64,000 nucleotides of DNA from positions 1-64,000 of the forward strand of contig NZ_JAGGCS010000016.1 in assembly GCF_022884085.1 (NCBI RefSeq), in the 5' to 3' direction. Source of the DNA: Paenirhizobium cremeum. GTDB lineage: Bacteria > Pseudomonadota > Alphaproteobacteria > Rhizobiales > Rhizobiaceae. The position numbers and the translations under genes are program-made. The notes under the pieces were generated by a model that saw only the letters and a program-made list of their open reading frames with translations, was not told the DNA's origin and did no database searches. Shown here piece after piece: positions 35,612 through 45,846 of this stretch (positions are counted from its first letter, which is position 1; each line of letters starts with the position of its first letter).

Positions 35612-36712
35612 ATGACAGGCATGAGGATTGCCTTTTATGCCCCCCTGAAATCGCCCGACCACCCCGTTCCCTCGGGCGATAGGCTGATGGCGCGCCAACT
35701 CCTGCGTGCGCTGGAGGAGGGCGGAAACGAGGTTACTTTGGCCTCCGGTCTGCGTAGCTTCCATGCCACGCCGGAAACGGTACTCCCGGGGCTGGAGGAA
35801 ACGGCGCAGGCGGAGAGAAAGCGGCTTTCCAGGCTGTGGGAGCAGGATGGCCCGCCGGATCTTTGGTTTTGTTATCATCCCTATTACAAGGCACCGGATC
35901 TCATCGGTCCCGATCTCTGCCGGCGCTTCCGCCTGCCGTATGTCACCGCCGAGGCCTCTTATTCCCATCGCCGAAACCTTGGTTGCTGGACACGCCATCA
36001 GGAGCTGTTGAAGGAAATGGTCAATCTGGCCGGGGTCAACCTTTGTTTCACGGAACGCGATCGGTTGGGCCTTGCGCAAGCGGTACCGGGTGCAAGGCTG
36101 GCGCGCATCGCTCCCTTCATCGATGCTTCGCCCTTTCTTGAGCGGCCTTCCGTTCCGCGACAAAGCCGGCTGGTGACCGTCGCTATGATGCGTCCCGGCG
36201 ACAAGACGGGCAGTTATGTGGCACTCGCCGAAGCGCTGGCCCTGATCGCGGACCTCGACTGGAGCCTCGCAATCGTTGGGGACGGTCCCGAACGGACATC
36301 CGTGGAAGCTCTCTTCTCTGGTTTTGCGCCCGGACGGGTCGAATGGTTCGGTCAGCTCTCACGCGAAGAGGTGGCCGAGGTCCTGTCGGGCGGTTCTATC
36401 TTTGTCTGGCCGGGTCACGGCGAGGCCTATGGGCTTGCCTATCTCGAAGCCCAGGCAGCGGGTCTTCCGGTGGTCGCAGAACGGGTTGCCGGCGTGCCGG
36501 AGGTCGTGGAGCACGGTCGCACCGGCCTGCTCGTACCAGCCGGTGAACCGCAAGCTTTTGCCGATGCGGTCGCTTCGCTGCTTGCCGATGAACCTCGACG
36601 CCGGCTTTTGGCTGAAGCCGCGCGCCGTTTCGTGTCTGAGGAGCGTTCTGTGACGGTCATGGCCGGCCGTCTGTCGGAAGCACTCGTTCCGGCGCTGGAG
36701 TATCCGCTATGA
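35612..36712 (+). CDS. Glycosyltransferase, GT4-like
   Basis: This GT-B glycosyltransferase of about 366 residues has an N-terminal RIAFYAPLKSPDHPVPSGD segment, a linker, and a C-terminal donor-binding part with LAIVGDGPER, VEWFGQLSREEV and the E-x7-E-like HGEAYGLAYLEAQAAGLPVVA. The start is uncertain between ATG 35612 and ATG 35621; neither has a strong ribosome site. It overlaps the deacetylase gene by 4 bases. Donor and acceptor are unknown. Confidence 0.82.
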   Translation: MTGMRIAFYAPLKSPDHPVPSGDRLMARQLLRALEEGGNEVTLASGLRSFHATPETVLPGLEETAQAERKRLSRLWEQDGPPDLWFCYHPYYKAPDLIGPDLCRRFRLPYVTAEASYSHRRNLGCWTRHQELLKEMVNLAGVNLCFTERDRLGLAQAVPGARLARIAPFIDASPFLERPSVPRQSRLVTVAMMRPGDKTGSYVALAEALALIADLDWSLAIVGDGPERTSVEALFSGFAPGRVEWFGQLSREEVAEVLSGGSIFVWPGHGEAYGLAYLEAQAAGLPVVAERVAGVPEVVEHGRTGLLVPAGEPQAFADAVASLLADEPRRRLLAEAARRFVSEERSVTVMAGRLSEALVPALEYPL

Positions 36713-37437
36713 CGAAATCCCGCTTGCTCGAAGCGTTGGATAAGGCAGCGACCGCAGGAAACCGGGTGCAGTTCTGGCTGCGCGACGACGATGCCGTCGA
36801 GCCGACACCCGCGCTCGATAACCTGCTTGCCCTGACGAAGGCATATTCCGTGCCGGTGATGCTTGCCGTCATCCCGGAGGACACCGGAACCTCATTGTCC
36901 GAACGGCTTGCAGATGAGCCGCATGCCAGGGTGGCGGTTCATGGCTGGTCGCATCGCAACTACGCTCCGGCGGGCGAGAAGAAGCAGGAACTCGGACGCC
37001 ATCGTCCCGCAGAGACGGTGCTCGGAGAGTTGCAGGCTGGATTCGCCAAGCTGTCCGCGCTGCATGGGTCGCGCTTCAGGCCGATGCTCGTGCCGCCGTG
37101 GAACCGCATCAACGATGACCTCTTGCCCTCCCTCGGGTCCCTCGGGTTCGCGTCGCTGTCGGTCTTCGGCTTGGAGCGTTCGGCTTCTCCGATTCATCTG
37201 GTCAACACGCATGTCGATCTCATGGACTGGCGCGGGACGCGGGGCTGTCGGCCGGCAGAAGTTCTGTTCGGTGAGCTCGCCGACTGGATCATTCGGGACG
37301 ACCGGCCACCGGTCATCGGGGTGCTCACCCATCATCTCGCGCATGACGAGGCAGTGTGGTCGTTTCTCGACCAGCTTTTCGAGGCAACGAGCCGGCATCC
37401 GGGCTGTGCCTGGATCGATCCCGCTGCTGCCAGTTAA
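36709..37437 (+). CDS. Polysaccharide deacetylase-like (NodB-fold) protein
   Basis: The 242-residue protein shows NodB-fold signs: the metal-binding Asp cluster in WLRDDDAVEPTP near residue 26, the HGWSHRNY histidines near residue 80, VPPWNRINDDLL, and a late THH in GVLTHHLAHDE. There is no signal peptide, so it would act in the cytoplasm, for example on a lipid-linked or nucleotide-linked N-acetyl sugar. The ATGA overlap with the glycosyltransferase gene indicates joint action. Confidence 0.75.
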   Translation: MTKSRLLEALDKAATAGNRVQFWLRDDDAVEPTPALDNLLALTKAYSVPVMLAVIPEDTGTSLSERLADEPHARVAVHGWSHRNYAPAGEKKQELGRHRPAETVLGELQAGFAKLSALHGSRFRPMLVPPWNRINDDLLPSLGSLGFASLSVFGLERSASPIHLVNTHVDLMDWRGTRGCRPAEVLFGELADWIIRDDRPPVIGVLTHHLAHDEAVWSFLDQLFEATSRHPGCAWIDPAAAS

Positions 37438-37440
37438 CGT

Positions 37441-38424
37441 CTACCAGGATTTCCAGGCAATCAGCAGGCCGCCATCCCGGTCGGATGCACTTCGACGGGC
37501 CATCTCCACCGTTTCGAGGGGAGCCTGTCGTGGCAGGCTGGCGGCTACGAAACCGGCTTCCGCAACGCAGACGCTGGTGCCGCGGCAGGCCAGCGAAAAA
37601 ATCAGTGGACCTGTCGACCACCAGGCCGGCGCCTTGGGAAGTCGTTCCATGACGGACGGTATTGTATCGACGATCCGTGAAAAAACCGGGTGTCCTGCCG
37701 GCGCTGCGATGAAGGAATTGGCCAGAAGCAGGCTGCCTGTGCTCGTCTTGCGCGGGATATCCTCGGCCAGCACGGAGATGCCCAAAAGCGGCAGGTAGTC
37801 GCCAAAACTCAGATCGTCACGGGCGGGATACCAGTCGCAGTCGAGATAGATGCCGCCGATTTTCTCCAGGATCATGTAGCGTGCGACATCGACGGCGCCG
37901 GGATAGTCGCCCTGTTTCAGCATGGCGTGAAAGCTCGGATGTTCATCGAAGCCCGCCGCGGCAAGATCGGCTTCCCGCCACAGGCGATATTCCATGCCGT
38001 GAGTCTCGCAGTGCCGCCGCCAGGCCTCCGTTGCGGGCGGTACGGGCAGGGTGCCGAGCCATATCTGATGCAGGACGAGTGGTGTCTTCTCGCCGCCAAG
38101 CCGCGTCATCTTACGGCGCTGGTCGCCGTCGAAGGCGAAGAGGTCTGCGAGCAGGTCCGTCGGCGGCGCCAGCATCGCTTGCAGGCCGGCAATGCGCACA
38201 GGGTCTTTCGCGATCTTGGCAAGCTTAAGATAAGCGGAATGCAGCTTGCGCGGCAGGCCGATCATGGTGGCCGGGCCGAGTTCCGCTGCCTCCAGCAGCG
38301 TTGGGTTGCTTGAAAGCGCATCGAGCGCAAGGCGGGCGCGTTCCAATTCGCCGCTGCGGGCCAGTTCCAGGCTCTCGATGATGGTCTCGCGGGCAAGGCT
38401 TCTGGCGTCGCTTTTGCTGTTCAC
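37441..38424 (-). CDS. GT32-like glycosyltransferase with DXD motif
   Basis: In this 327-residue protein, residues from about 115 on resemble the glycosyltransferase sugar-binding DXD family: PLVLHQIWLGTLPVPP, WREADL, DVARYMILEKIGGIYLDCDWYP (DCD is the DXD motif) and a final ACRGTS region. The N-terminal 110 residues are helical and not recognised. It converges with the deacetylase gene. Donor and acceptor are unknown. Confidence 0.75.
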   Translation of the reverse strand: MNSKSDARSLARETIIESLELARSGELERARLALDALSSNPTLLEAAELGPATMIGLPRKLHSAYLKLAKIAKDPVRIAGLQAMLAPPTDLLADLFAFDGDQRRKMTRLGGEKTPLVLHQIWLGTLPVPPATEAWRRHCETHGMEYRLWREADLAAAGFDEHPSFHAMLKQGDYPGAVDVARYMILEKIGGIYLDCDWYPARDDLSFGDYLPLLGISVLAEDIPRKTSTGSLLLANSFIAAPAGHPVFSRIVDTIPSVMERLPKAPAWWSTGPLIFSLACRGTSVCVAEAGFVAASLPRQAPLETVEMARRSASDRDGGLLIAWKSW

Positions 38425-38618
38425 TGATTGTCTCCGGACGATCTTTCCCGTCCCTGATGTATCGGCAAAGCGGATCGGGCCGCAAGCCTTTGAAACCCGT
38501 CACAATACCGGTATCTTCCCGATAGACAGGGACCGGGCCCGTGGGCTACGGTAACTTCAATAATATCAATCTGCGTCAGCTTGTGATGGGTAGCGTATCC
38601 GGGGGCTCTATAAATCGC

Positions 38619-40508
38619 ATGGTCGTCGGCGCTGATCTGCTTTCAGTGGAAAAGCTCAGTGTGTCCTTCCCGCTGCTTCGTGGCAGCGTGGAGGCCGTTC
38701 GTTCCTTGTCGATGACCATTCGGCCGGGCCGGGTGACGGCGCTTGTCGGCGAGTCCGGTTCCGGGAAATCGGCACTCGGTCGGGCAATCATGGGCATCGA
38801 GACGCCCAGCGCGCGCGTATCCGGCCGCGCGGTTTTTCACGATCCGGCAGGCGATGGACCGGTCGACCTCATAGCGCTGCCGCGTGATGGTCGTCAGATC
38901 CGCAACATTCGCGGCAATCGCATCGGCATGATCTTCCAGGAGCCGATGACCTCGTTTTCGGCCGTGCACACGATCGGTAACCAGATCGAGGAGGTGCTGC
39001 GTATCCATACCGTTCTATCGCCGAGAGAGCGACGTGAACGATCGGAGGAAATGCTCGGTCTCGTAGGATTCGACAAGCCGGATCACGTTTTCAACATGTA
39101 TCCCTTCGAGTTGTCGGGCGGAATGCGTCAGCGCGCGATGATCGCCATGGCGCTGGTGGGACGACCGTCGCTCCTCATCGCGGACGAACCGACGACGGCG
39201 CTCGATGTCACGATCCAGGCGCAGATCCTTAAGCTGCTCAAGGACATGCAGGCCCGGCTCGGTATGGCGGTTCTGTTGATTACCCACGATCTCGGCGTTG
39301 TCGCTAGCATGGCGGACGAGGTGGTGGTGATGTATCGCGGCGAGGTTATGGAGGCGGGAAGCGTCGGGGATATTTTCCTCAATGCGCAGCATCCCTATAC
39401 CAAGGGTTTGATGGCTGCGGTGCCGACCTTTGAGATGGCGCGTCACGAACGTCTCAAGCCCCTGCGTGAAATCCGTGTCGATACAGCGGGACTGCTCGGC
39501 AGTTGCGCAAGACCGGTGGTTGAAGAAGACGATGTTCTCCTTTCCGTCCGCAATGTCAGCAAGATCTTCCGGCCGAAGCACTCGTCGGGTTTCTTTGCCA
39601 AGTCCTCGCCGCCGATCCGCGCAGTAAACGATGTCTCCTTTGACATAAGGCGCGGGGAAACGCTTGGCCTTGTCGGCGAAAGCGGTTGCGGCAAGACCAC
39701 GCTCAGCAAGATCCTGATGCGTGGTGTAAGGGCTGATGCTGGTACGGTCGTCTACAACGGCGCAGACGAACCGATCGATGTACTTTCCGCTGAAGGGGAG
39801 GAACTGCGGCATCTGCGGTCCTCCATCCAGATGGTCTTTCAGGATCCGGTATCCTCGCTTTCCCCCCGCATGACAGTGCGTGGCATCATCAGCGAACCCC
39901 TGGAAATCCACGATAAGGGCGATTCCGCTGAACGGATCGAACTCGTCAGGCGTCTCCTTCACGCGGTCGGTCTGCCCTCATCGGCCGGAGGGCGGTATCC
40001 CCATAGTTTCTCGGGCGGACAGCGGCAGCGTATCGGCATTGCGCGTGCGCTGGCGCTGGGCCCAGGCCTCGTCATCTGCGATGAGCCCGTCTCCGCTCTC
40101 GATGTCTCGGTGCAGGCGCAGGTCCTCAATCTCATGAAGGATTTGAAGGCCGAACTCTGTCTCACCTACCTCTTCATTTCCCACAATCTTGCTGTCGTGA
40201 ACTACATGGCCGACCGTGTGGCGGTCATGTATGCGGGCCGGATTGTGGAAATCGCGCCATGCGACATCATCATGAACCAGGCGGTTCATCCCTATACGCG
40301 CAAGCTCATTGCCGCGGTTCCCGCGCCGGATCTCGATTGCCGCATCGATTTCAACCTTGCAGGAGAATCCTCCACAATAGCCCGACGCGCGTGGAAGCGT
40401 CATTTCCTTGACGAGGGCGATCCCGACAATCTGGCGCATGTCGATCTTGGTAACGGCCATTGGGTACTGGCCCGGCGAGGCGTCGATGCGAAGGATCTGC
40501 GGGTATGA
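38619..40508 (+). CDS. Oligopeptide/Yej-type ABC transporter ATP-binding protein, two fused domains
   Basis: The protein of about 629 residues joins two ATPase domains: [24 protein letters not shown] and [11 protein letters not shown] in the first; [24 protein letters not shown] and [11 protein letters not shown] in the second. Domain 2 is preceded by an insert of about 30 residues after the Cys-containing GSCARPV segment. ATG 38619 directly precedes the conserved [15 protein letters not shown]; a ribosome site is poor at this and at upstream starts. The stop overlaps the binding-protein start by 4 bases. It would energise the importer formed by the next three genes. Confidence 0.87.
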   Translation: MVVGADLLSVEKLSVSFPLLRGSVEAVRSLSMTIRPGRVTALVGESGSGKSALGRAIMGIETPSARVSGRAVFHDPAGDGPVDLIALPRDGRQIRNIRGNRIGMIFQEPMTSFSAVHTIGNQIEEVLRIHTVLSPRERRERSEEMLGLVGFDKPDHVFNMYPFELSGGMRQRAMIAMALVGRPSLLIADEPTTALDVTIQAQILKLLKDMQARLGMAVLLITHDLGVVASMADEVVVMYRGEVMEAGSVGDIFLNAQHPYTKGLMAAVPTFEMARHERLKPLREIRVDTAGLLGSCARPVVEEDDVLLSVRNVSKIFRPKHSSGFFAKSSPPIRAVNDVSFDIRRGETLGLVGESGCGKTTLSKILMRGVRADAGTVVYNGADEPIDVLSAEGEELRHLRSSIQMVFQDPVSSLSPRMTVRGIISEPLEIHDKGDSAERIELVRRLLHAVGLPSSAGGRYPHSFSGGQRQRIGIARALALGPGLVICDEPVSALDVSVQAQVLNLMKDLKAELCLTYLFISHNLAVVNYMADRVAVMYAGRIVEIAPCDIIMNQAVHPYTRKLIAAVPAPDLDCRIDFNLAGESSTIARRAWKRHFLDEGDPDNLAHVDLGNGHWVLARRGVDAKDLRV

Positions 40509-42415
40509 TCACGCGGCGTACGCTTCTAGCATTGATGGGCTCTACCATGTTGCCGCGGATTTCAGCGGTGGCAGCAGAAGTCGTCGATCCGGACCCGTTG
40601 AAGACCAGGGTCGCCGAAGGTGTCTTGCCGCCCTTGGCCGAGCGACTGCCGAAAGTACCGCGTGTGGTGCCCCTCGACGGTACGGACGGCGGTGTTGCGG
40701 GACGTCATGGCGGCACGGTCAAGATGCTGATCGCCAGTCAACGCGATATCCGTTACATGCCGATCAATGGCTACAGCCGCCTCATCGGGTTTGACCGTCA
40801 CTTCAATTTCCATCCTGACCTGCTTGAGCGCTATGAGGTTGAAGGAGAGCGGATCTTCACCTTTCACCTGCGCCCCGGTCATCGCTGGTCGGACGGCAGT
40901 CCCTTTACGACGGAGGATTTCCGCTACGTCTGGGAAGATATGTTCCATGACAAGGAACTTCACAAGGGTGGGATTCCGACCGTTCTGAGGGTGAAGGGAA
41001 AGGAGCCCGTCTTCGAGGTCATCGACGAGGTTACGGTCCGCTACAGTTGGGAAGATCCGAACCCGGACTTCCTCGCGGAACTGGCTTCGCCGGTTGCGAC
41101 CCGCCTGATGCTGCCGGCGGCGTATCTCAAGCAGTTTCATCACAAGTATCAGACACCGGAACGGCTTGCCGCGCTGATCGAACAGCAGCGGGTGGATGAT
41201 TGGGTGTCCCTGCATCAGAAGATGTCGCGCACTGCCCGCCCCGAAAATCCGGATCTGCCGACGCTCGATCCCTGGCGGGCCACGACTGTTCCGCCTGCCG
41301 GCCAGTTCGTCTTCGAGCGGAACGCCTATTTCCATCGAGTCGACGGCAACGGATTGCAATTGCCTTATATCGACCGGGTGGTGCTGAATGTCGGGTCCGG
41401 CGATCTCGTCGCGGCAAAGGCGGCATCCGGCGAAAGCGATCTGCAATTCACCAATATCGATTTCGCCGACTATACCTTTCTGAAGAGCGCGGAAAAACGC
41501 GGCGCCATCAAGGTCAGCCTGTGGAAGCGTATCCAGGGCTCGCGGGTTGCGCTAATTCCCAATCTCAATTGCACGGATTTGATCTGGCGGCAGACGATGC
41601 GGGATGTCCGCGTTCGTCGGGCTTTGTCCCTTGCAATCAACCGTGACGAGATCAACAAGGCGGTATTCTTCGGTCTTGGCAGTCCCAGCGCCAACGCGGT
41701 GCTACCGGACAGTCCGCTTTTCCGGCCTGAGTACCGGGATGCGTGGGCTGAGTTCGATCCCGACCGAGCCAATGCCCTGCTCGACGAGGCAGGTCTTCTG
41801 CGGGACGGCAAATATGGACTTCGGTACTTGTCCGACGGGCGACCCTGCAAGCTCATCATCGAGACAACAGCGGAAACAACGTTCGACACCGATGTGCTGG
41901 AACTTGTGACCGATCATTGGCGCCGTATCGGTTTCCGCATCTTCACGCACGTATCGCACCGCGAGCTTTTTCGGCAACGCATCACCAGCGGTGAAACGGT
42001 TCTGGCGCTTTCCCCGGGCCTCGACAATGGCGTACCGACCGCCGACATGTCGCCGCGCGAACTGGCTCCGACCAACAATGACCAGATCCAGTGGCCGCTT
42101 TGGGGGTTGCATCAGCTGTCGGGGGGAGGCGAGGGGCGTCCGCCGGAAATTCCGGAGGCGCAGGAACTGCTCGACCTTTTCCACCAGTGGCGGGAGGCCG
42201 ATACGCTTGAGGAGCGCGAGGTGATCTGGCACCGGATGCTGTCGATCTTCACCCAGCAGGTTTTTACCATAGGGATAGTCAATGCCGTGCCGCAGCCGAT
42301 CGTGCGGGCAAACCGGCTGCGCAACCTGCCGAGCGAAGGCCTCTATGGCTTCGATCCAACCTCTTATCTCGGGGTCTATATGCCGGATACTTTCTGGCTA
42401 GAGGGAGGCGCATGA
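40505..42415 (+). CDS. Large family 5 solute-binding protein, possible Tat signal
   Basis: The 636-residue protein is longer than DppA/OppA and similar in size to YejA-type binding proteins. Its N-terminus [15 protein letters not shown] has a twin-arginine pair and a hydrophobic stretch ending near AVAAE, so Tat or Sec export is possible. Family motifs include FTFHLRPGHRWSDGSPFTTEDFRYV-like (about residues 115-140) and VRRALSLAINRDEIN near 380. It follows the ATPase gene with an ATGA overlap. Its position inside a polysaccharide region suggests an oligosaccharide or glycopeptide ligand, an inference from context. Confidence 0.85.
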   Translation: MITRRTLLALMGSTMLPRISAVAAEVVDPDPLKTRVAEGVLPPLAERLPKVPRVVPLDGTDGGVAGRHGGTVKMLIASQRDIRYMPINGYSRLIGFDRHFNFHPDLLERYEVEGERIFTFHLRPGHRWSDGSPFTTEDFRYVWEDMFHDKELHKGGIPTVLRVKGKEPVFEVIDEVTVRYSWEDPNPDFLAELASPVATRLMLPAAYLKQFHHKYQTPERLAALIEQQRVDDWVSLHQKMSRTARPENPDLPTLDPWRATTVPPAGQFVFERNAYFHRVDGNGLQLPYIDRVVLNVGSGDLVAAKAASGESDLQFTNIDFADYTFLKSAEKRGAIKVSLWKRIQGSRVALIPNLNCTDLIWRQTMRDVRVRRALSLAINRDEINKAVFFGLGSPSANAVLPDSPLFRPEYRDAWAEFDPDRANALLDEAGLLRDGKYGLRYLSDGRPCKLIIETTAETTFDTDVLELVTDHWRRIGFRIFTHVSHRELFRQRITSGETVLALSPGLDNGVPTADMSPRELAPTNNDQIQWPLWGLHQLSGGGEGRPPEIPEAQELLDLFHQWREADTLEEREVIWHRMLSIFTQQVFTIGIVNAVPQPIVRANRLRNLPSEGLYGFDPTSYLGVYMPDTFWLEGGA

Positions 42416-42416
42416 G

Positions 42417-43415
42417 ATGATCCGCTATATTCTCTGGCGTGTCGCCATGATGATTCCGACGCTAATCATGATCTCCATGCTGGTCTTCACGATCATCGAA
42501 CTGCCGCCCGGCGATTTCTTCGAAAGCTATGTCGAGGAACTTAAGGCCATGGGCGAGAAGGCCGATATGCAGGAGATCGAGGATCTCAAGGCGCGTTACG
42601 GCTTCGACCAGCCCGCACCCTTGCGCTATCTGGATTGGGTTGCCGGCTTCGTCCAAGGCGATTTCGGCTATTCCTTCGAATACCGCATGCCTGTCGCCGA
42701 TGTCGTGGGGGACAGGGTCTGGCTTACTGTTCTCGTCTCAACGGTTACCATCATTGTGACCTGGCTCATCGCCTTTCCGATCGGCATCTATTCCGCTACC
42801 CACAAGTATAGCTGGGGCGACTATGGGTTGACGCTGCTCGGCCTTATCGGCATTGCGGTGCCGAATTTCATTCTCGCGCTTATCATGATGTATTTTGCCA
42901 ATATCTGGTTCGGCATTTCGATTGGCCACCTTATGGACCAGGATTTTCTCGGCCAACCCATGAGTTGGGCCAAGGCGAAATCCATTCTCGAGCATATCTG
43001 GATTCCCGTCATCATCATCGGAACGGCCGGAACCGCCGGGATGGTCCGTCGGGTCAGGGCAAACCTGCTCGATGAACTGCACAAGCAATATGTGATGACG
43101 GCGCGGGCCAAGGGCCTTCATCCTTTCCGCCTGCTCATCAAGTATCCGCTGCGTATGTCGCTGAATTTCTTCATTTCGGACATCGGCTCCATCCTGCCGA
43201 CCATCATTTCCGGAGCTGAAATCACTGCCGTTGTCCTGTCCCTGGAAACGACGGGCCCGATGTTGATTAGGGCGCTTCAGAATCAGGACATGTATCTGGC
43301 AGGCTCCTTCCTGATGTTTCTCGCTATCCTGACTGTCATTGGCGTGCTGGTGTCCGACATCGCGCTGGCCATCCTCGATCCGCGCATCCGGTTGCAGGGA
43401 GGGCACACGAAATGA
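42417..43415 (+). CDS. Yej/Dpp-type ABC transporter permease (B-type)
   Basis: The 332-residue inner-membrane permease has an N-terminal helix, a long first periplasmic loop (about residues 30-95) and five more helices. The EAA loop occurs at YVMTARAKGLHPFRLLIKYPLR, within residues 222-245, and the end motif is ALAILDPRIRL. It starts one base after the binding-protein stop and overlaps the next permease gene by 4 bases. Confidence 0.87.
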   Translation: MIRYILWRVAMMIPTLIMISMLVFTIIELPPGDFFESYVEELKAMGEKADMQEIEDLKARYGFDQPAPLRYLDWVAGFVQGDFGYSFEYRMPVADVVGDRVWLTVLVSTVTIIVTWLIAFPIGIYSATHKYSWGDYGLTLLGLIGIAVPNFILALIMMYFANIWFGISIGHLMDQDFLGQPMSWAKAKSILEHIWIPVIIIGTAGTAGMVRRVRANLLDELHKQYVMTARAKGLHPFRLLIKYPLRMSLNFFISDIGSILPTIISGAEITAVVLSLETTGPMLIRALQNQDMYLAGSFLMFLAILTVIGVLVSDIALAILDPRIRLQGGHTK

Positions 43416-44578
43416 GTGAGGATGTGGCAAGCCTGCCGCCGCCGGTGCACTATGTCTCAAAGGCTCCGTTCGATCCCTATGCCGTGGAAGCCGACGCCGA
43501 TCCGACGGTTGGCCATGCCTCTCAATTGAAGCTCACATGGTGGCGGTTTCGCCGCCACCGCCTTGCGCTTGTTTCCGGCATCCTGTTGCTGATCGCTTAT
43601 TGCACGATCGCTATCGTGGAATTCCTGGCGCCCTATAATGTCCATACGCGGAACGTGGACCGAATCTATGCGCCGCCACAGCAGGTGCATTTCTTTCATG
43701 AGGGTTCTTTTGTTGGCCCGTTCGTTTATGGCCGGACCATGGAACTGGATATGGAAACGCTGCGCCGGGTCTATAGCGAGAACAAAAACGAGGTTCAGCG
43801 ACTGCGCTTTTTCTGCCGGGGCGACAGTTATCGCTTCTGGGGCTTCATCGACGGCAATGTGCATCTGGCTTGCCCGGCTGAGGGTGGTGACATGTTCCTG
43901 CTCGGCACGGACCGTCTCGGCCGGGATGTGCTGTCGCGCATTCTCTACGGTGCGCGTGTCTCGCTCACGATCGGTCTTCTTGGCGTGATGACAAGTTTCG
44001 TGCTCGGCATCGTCATCGGTGGTCTCGCGGGATACTGGGGCGGCTGGTTTGATCTTGCGGTCCAGCGGATCACGGAAGTCCTGCATTCGATCCCCAGCAT
44101 ACCGCTGTGGCTGGCCATGGCAGCCATCATGCCGGCAGATTGGTCGCCGCTTTTCGTCTATCTCGGGATTACGTTCATTCTCGGGCTTCTGGACTGGACC
44201 GGGCTTGCTCGCGCGGTGCGTTCCAAGCTTCTGGCGCTTCGCGAAGAGGATTATGTGCTTGCCGCGCAGATGATGGGCGCGGGTAGCGCCCGGATCATCG
44301 GACGGCATCTCATCCCTGGCTTCATGTCTCACCTGATCGCAAGCGCCACGCTGACCATCCCCGGCATGATCCTCGGAGAGACGACGCTGAGCTTCCTGGG
44401 ACTCGGGTTGCGCCCGCCAATCACGAGTTGGGGTGTGTTGCTGACGGAAGCACGCACCGTCAACGTCATCGCCCTCTATCCGTGGCTTCTCTTCCCGGTG
44501 GTTCCGGTTATTGTGATCATTCTTGCCTTCAATTTTCTCGGCGATGGTCTTAGAGATGCCGCAGACCCCTACAACTGA
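43412..44578 (+). CDS. Yej/Dpp-type ABC transporter permease (C-type) with large periplasmic insert
   Basis: The 388-residue permease has a first helix at about 50-70, then a periplasmic insert of about 90 residues before the FLLGTDRLGRDVLSRILYG segment. Such an insert is seen in YejE-like permeases and not in DppC. The EAA loop is in AAQMMGAGSARIIGRHLIPGF-like residues 283-303. The end is typical (GDGLRDAADPYN). It completes the four-gene importer 38619-44578. Confidence 0.87.
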   Translation: MSEDVASLPPPVHYVSKAPFDPYAVEADADPTVGHASQLKLTWWRFRRHRLALVSGILLLIAYCTIAIVEFLAPYNVHTRNVDRIYAPPQQVHFFHEGSFVGPFVYGRTMELDMETLRRVYSENKNEVQRLRFFCRGDSYRFWGFIDGNVHLACPAEGGDMFLLGTDRLGRDVLSRILYGARVSLTIGLLGVMTSFVLGIVIGGLAGYWGGWFDLAVQRITEVLHSIPSIPLWLAMAAIMPADWSPLFVYLGITFILGLLDWTGLARAVRSKLLALREEDYVLAAQMMGAGSARIIGRHLIPGFMSHLIASATLTIPGMILGETTLSFLGLGLRPPITSWGVLLTEARTVNVIALYPWLLFPVVPVIVIILAFNFLGDGLRDAADPYN

Positions 44579-44643
44579 CCCCCTCAAGATCAACATGCGA
44601 CTTGCCGCGGATCAATGCTTCTGACCCATAGGAGAACAACTGC

Positions 44644-45843
44644 ATGACTGGACAGTCGCGCAAGGCACGAATTCTCATGTACAGTCATGATACATTCGGC
44701 CTTGGGCACCTGCGGCGCTGCCGTACGATTGCCCATTCGCTTGTCGAAGACTATCGCGGCCTGCAGGTGCTGATTATTTCCGGCGCCACGATCGCCGGTG
44801 CCTTCGATTATCGCGCCCGCGTGGATTTCGTGAAGATTCCGAGCGTCATCAAGCTGCGCAACGGCGAATATACGTCGATGGACCAGCACATTGACGTCAA
44901 GGCGACCATCAGGATGCGGCAATCGATCATCCTGCATACCGCCGAGACGTTTCAGCCGGACATCTTCATTATCGACAAGGAGCCTCTTGGGCTGCGTGGC
45001 GAGGTAGAGGAAACGCTGCGCTTTCTGAAGGAACGCGGTACCACGCTGATCCTCGGCCTCCGTGAGGTCATGGATGCCCCGCATCTGCTGGACGCGGAAT
45101 GGAAGCGTAATGACGTGATGCACAAGATCGGCTCGCTCTATGACAACATCTGGGTCTATGGTCCACCGGATTTCTACGATCCACTGACCGGCCTCGATGT
45201 GCCGTCGAGCGTTCGGGAGAAAATGAGCTTTGTTGGTTTTCTGCAACGCAAGGCGTCGGTTGAACGTGAGGAACCTGCCGAGGACTATCTGCTCGTAACG
45301 ACCGGCGGTGGTGGTGACGGGGCCGATTTGGTGCGGGACGTGATCGCGGCCTACCAGGCCGATTCGACGCTCACCCACAAGGCGGTGATTGTGCTCGGTC
45401 CCTATATGCCGGCTGAACAGCGACAGCACTTCGTGGAGCAGGCGGGCAATAACCCTCACCTGGAAATGATCGAATTCGACAACCGGATGGAAGACCGGAT
45501 TGCGGGTGCGAAGGCGGTTGTCGCCATGGGTGGTTACAACACCTACTGCGAAATCCTGTCCTTCGATAAACCGGCTCTGGTGGTTCCGCGTACCCAGCCG
45601 CGGCTGGAACAGTTGATCCGTGCCCGCAGGGCCTCCGAACTCGGCCTCGTCAGCATGCTCTCCGGCCAGGAGGCCTCCGATAGCCTGCGTTTCGCGCAGG
45701 CGATCAAGGACGTGCTGAAACGAGATCCTCCCTCTGCCAGCGCCGCCGGCCTCCACCTTGAGGGATTGCAAACCATCTCGCAGATCGTTGGCGGGTATCT
45801 GAGCGAAGACGCCAGGTCGCCGCGTTTTGCCGCCCAGGGATAA
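44644..45843 (+). CDS. MurG-like GT-B glycosyltransferase
   Basis: The 399-residue protein has the MurG/GT28-like N-terminal motif MYSHDTFGLGHLRRC, an acceptor-side PDIFIIDKEPLGL, and a C-terminal donor domain with VTTGGGGDGADLV and AVVAMGGYNTYCEILSFDKPALVVPR. It is homologous in layout to the protein at 47094-48266. ATG 44644 opens the second half of the + strand run, 65 bases after the importer. Donor and acceptor are unknown; an N-acetyl-hexosamine or uronic acid transfer is plausible. Confidence 0.8.
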   Translation: MTGQSRKARILMYSHDTFGLGHLRRCRTIAHSLVEDYRGLQVLIISGATIAGAFDYRARVDFVKIPSVIKLRNGEYTSMDQHIDVKATIRMRQSIILHTAETFQPDIFIIDKEPLGLRGEVEETLRFLKERGTTLILGLREVMDAPHLLDAEWKRNDVMHKIGSLYDNIWVYGPPDFYDPLTGLDVPSSVREKMSFVGFLQRKASVEREEPAEDYLLVTTGGGGDGADLVRDVIAAYQADSTLTHKAVIVLGPYMPAEQRQHFVEQAGNNPHLEMIEFDNRMEDRIAGAKAVVAMGGYNTYCEILSFDKPALVVPRTQPRLEQLIRARRASELGLVSMLSGQEASDSLRFAQAIKDVLKRDPPSASAAGLHLEGLQTISQIVGGYLSEDARSPRFAAQG

Positions 45844-45846
45844 TTA

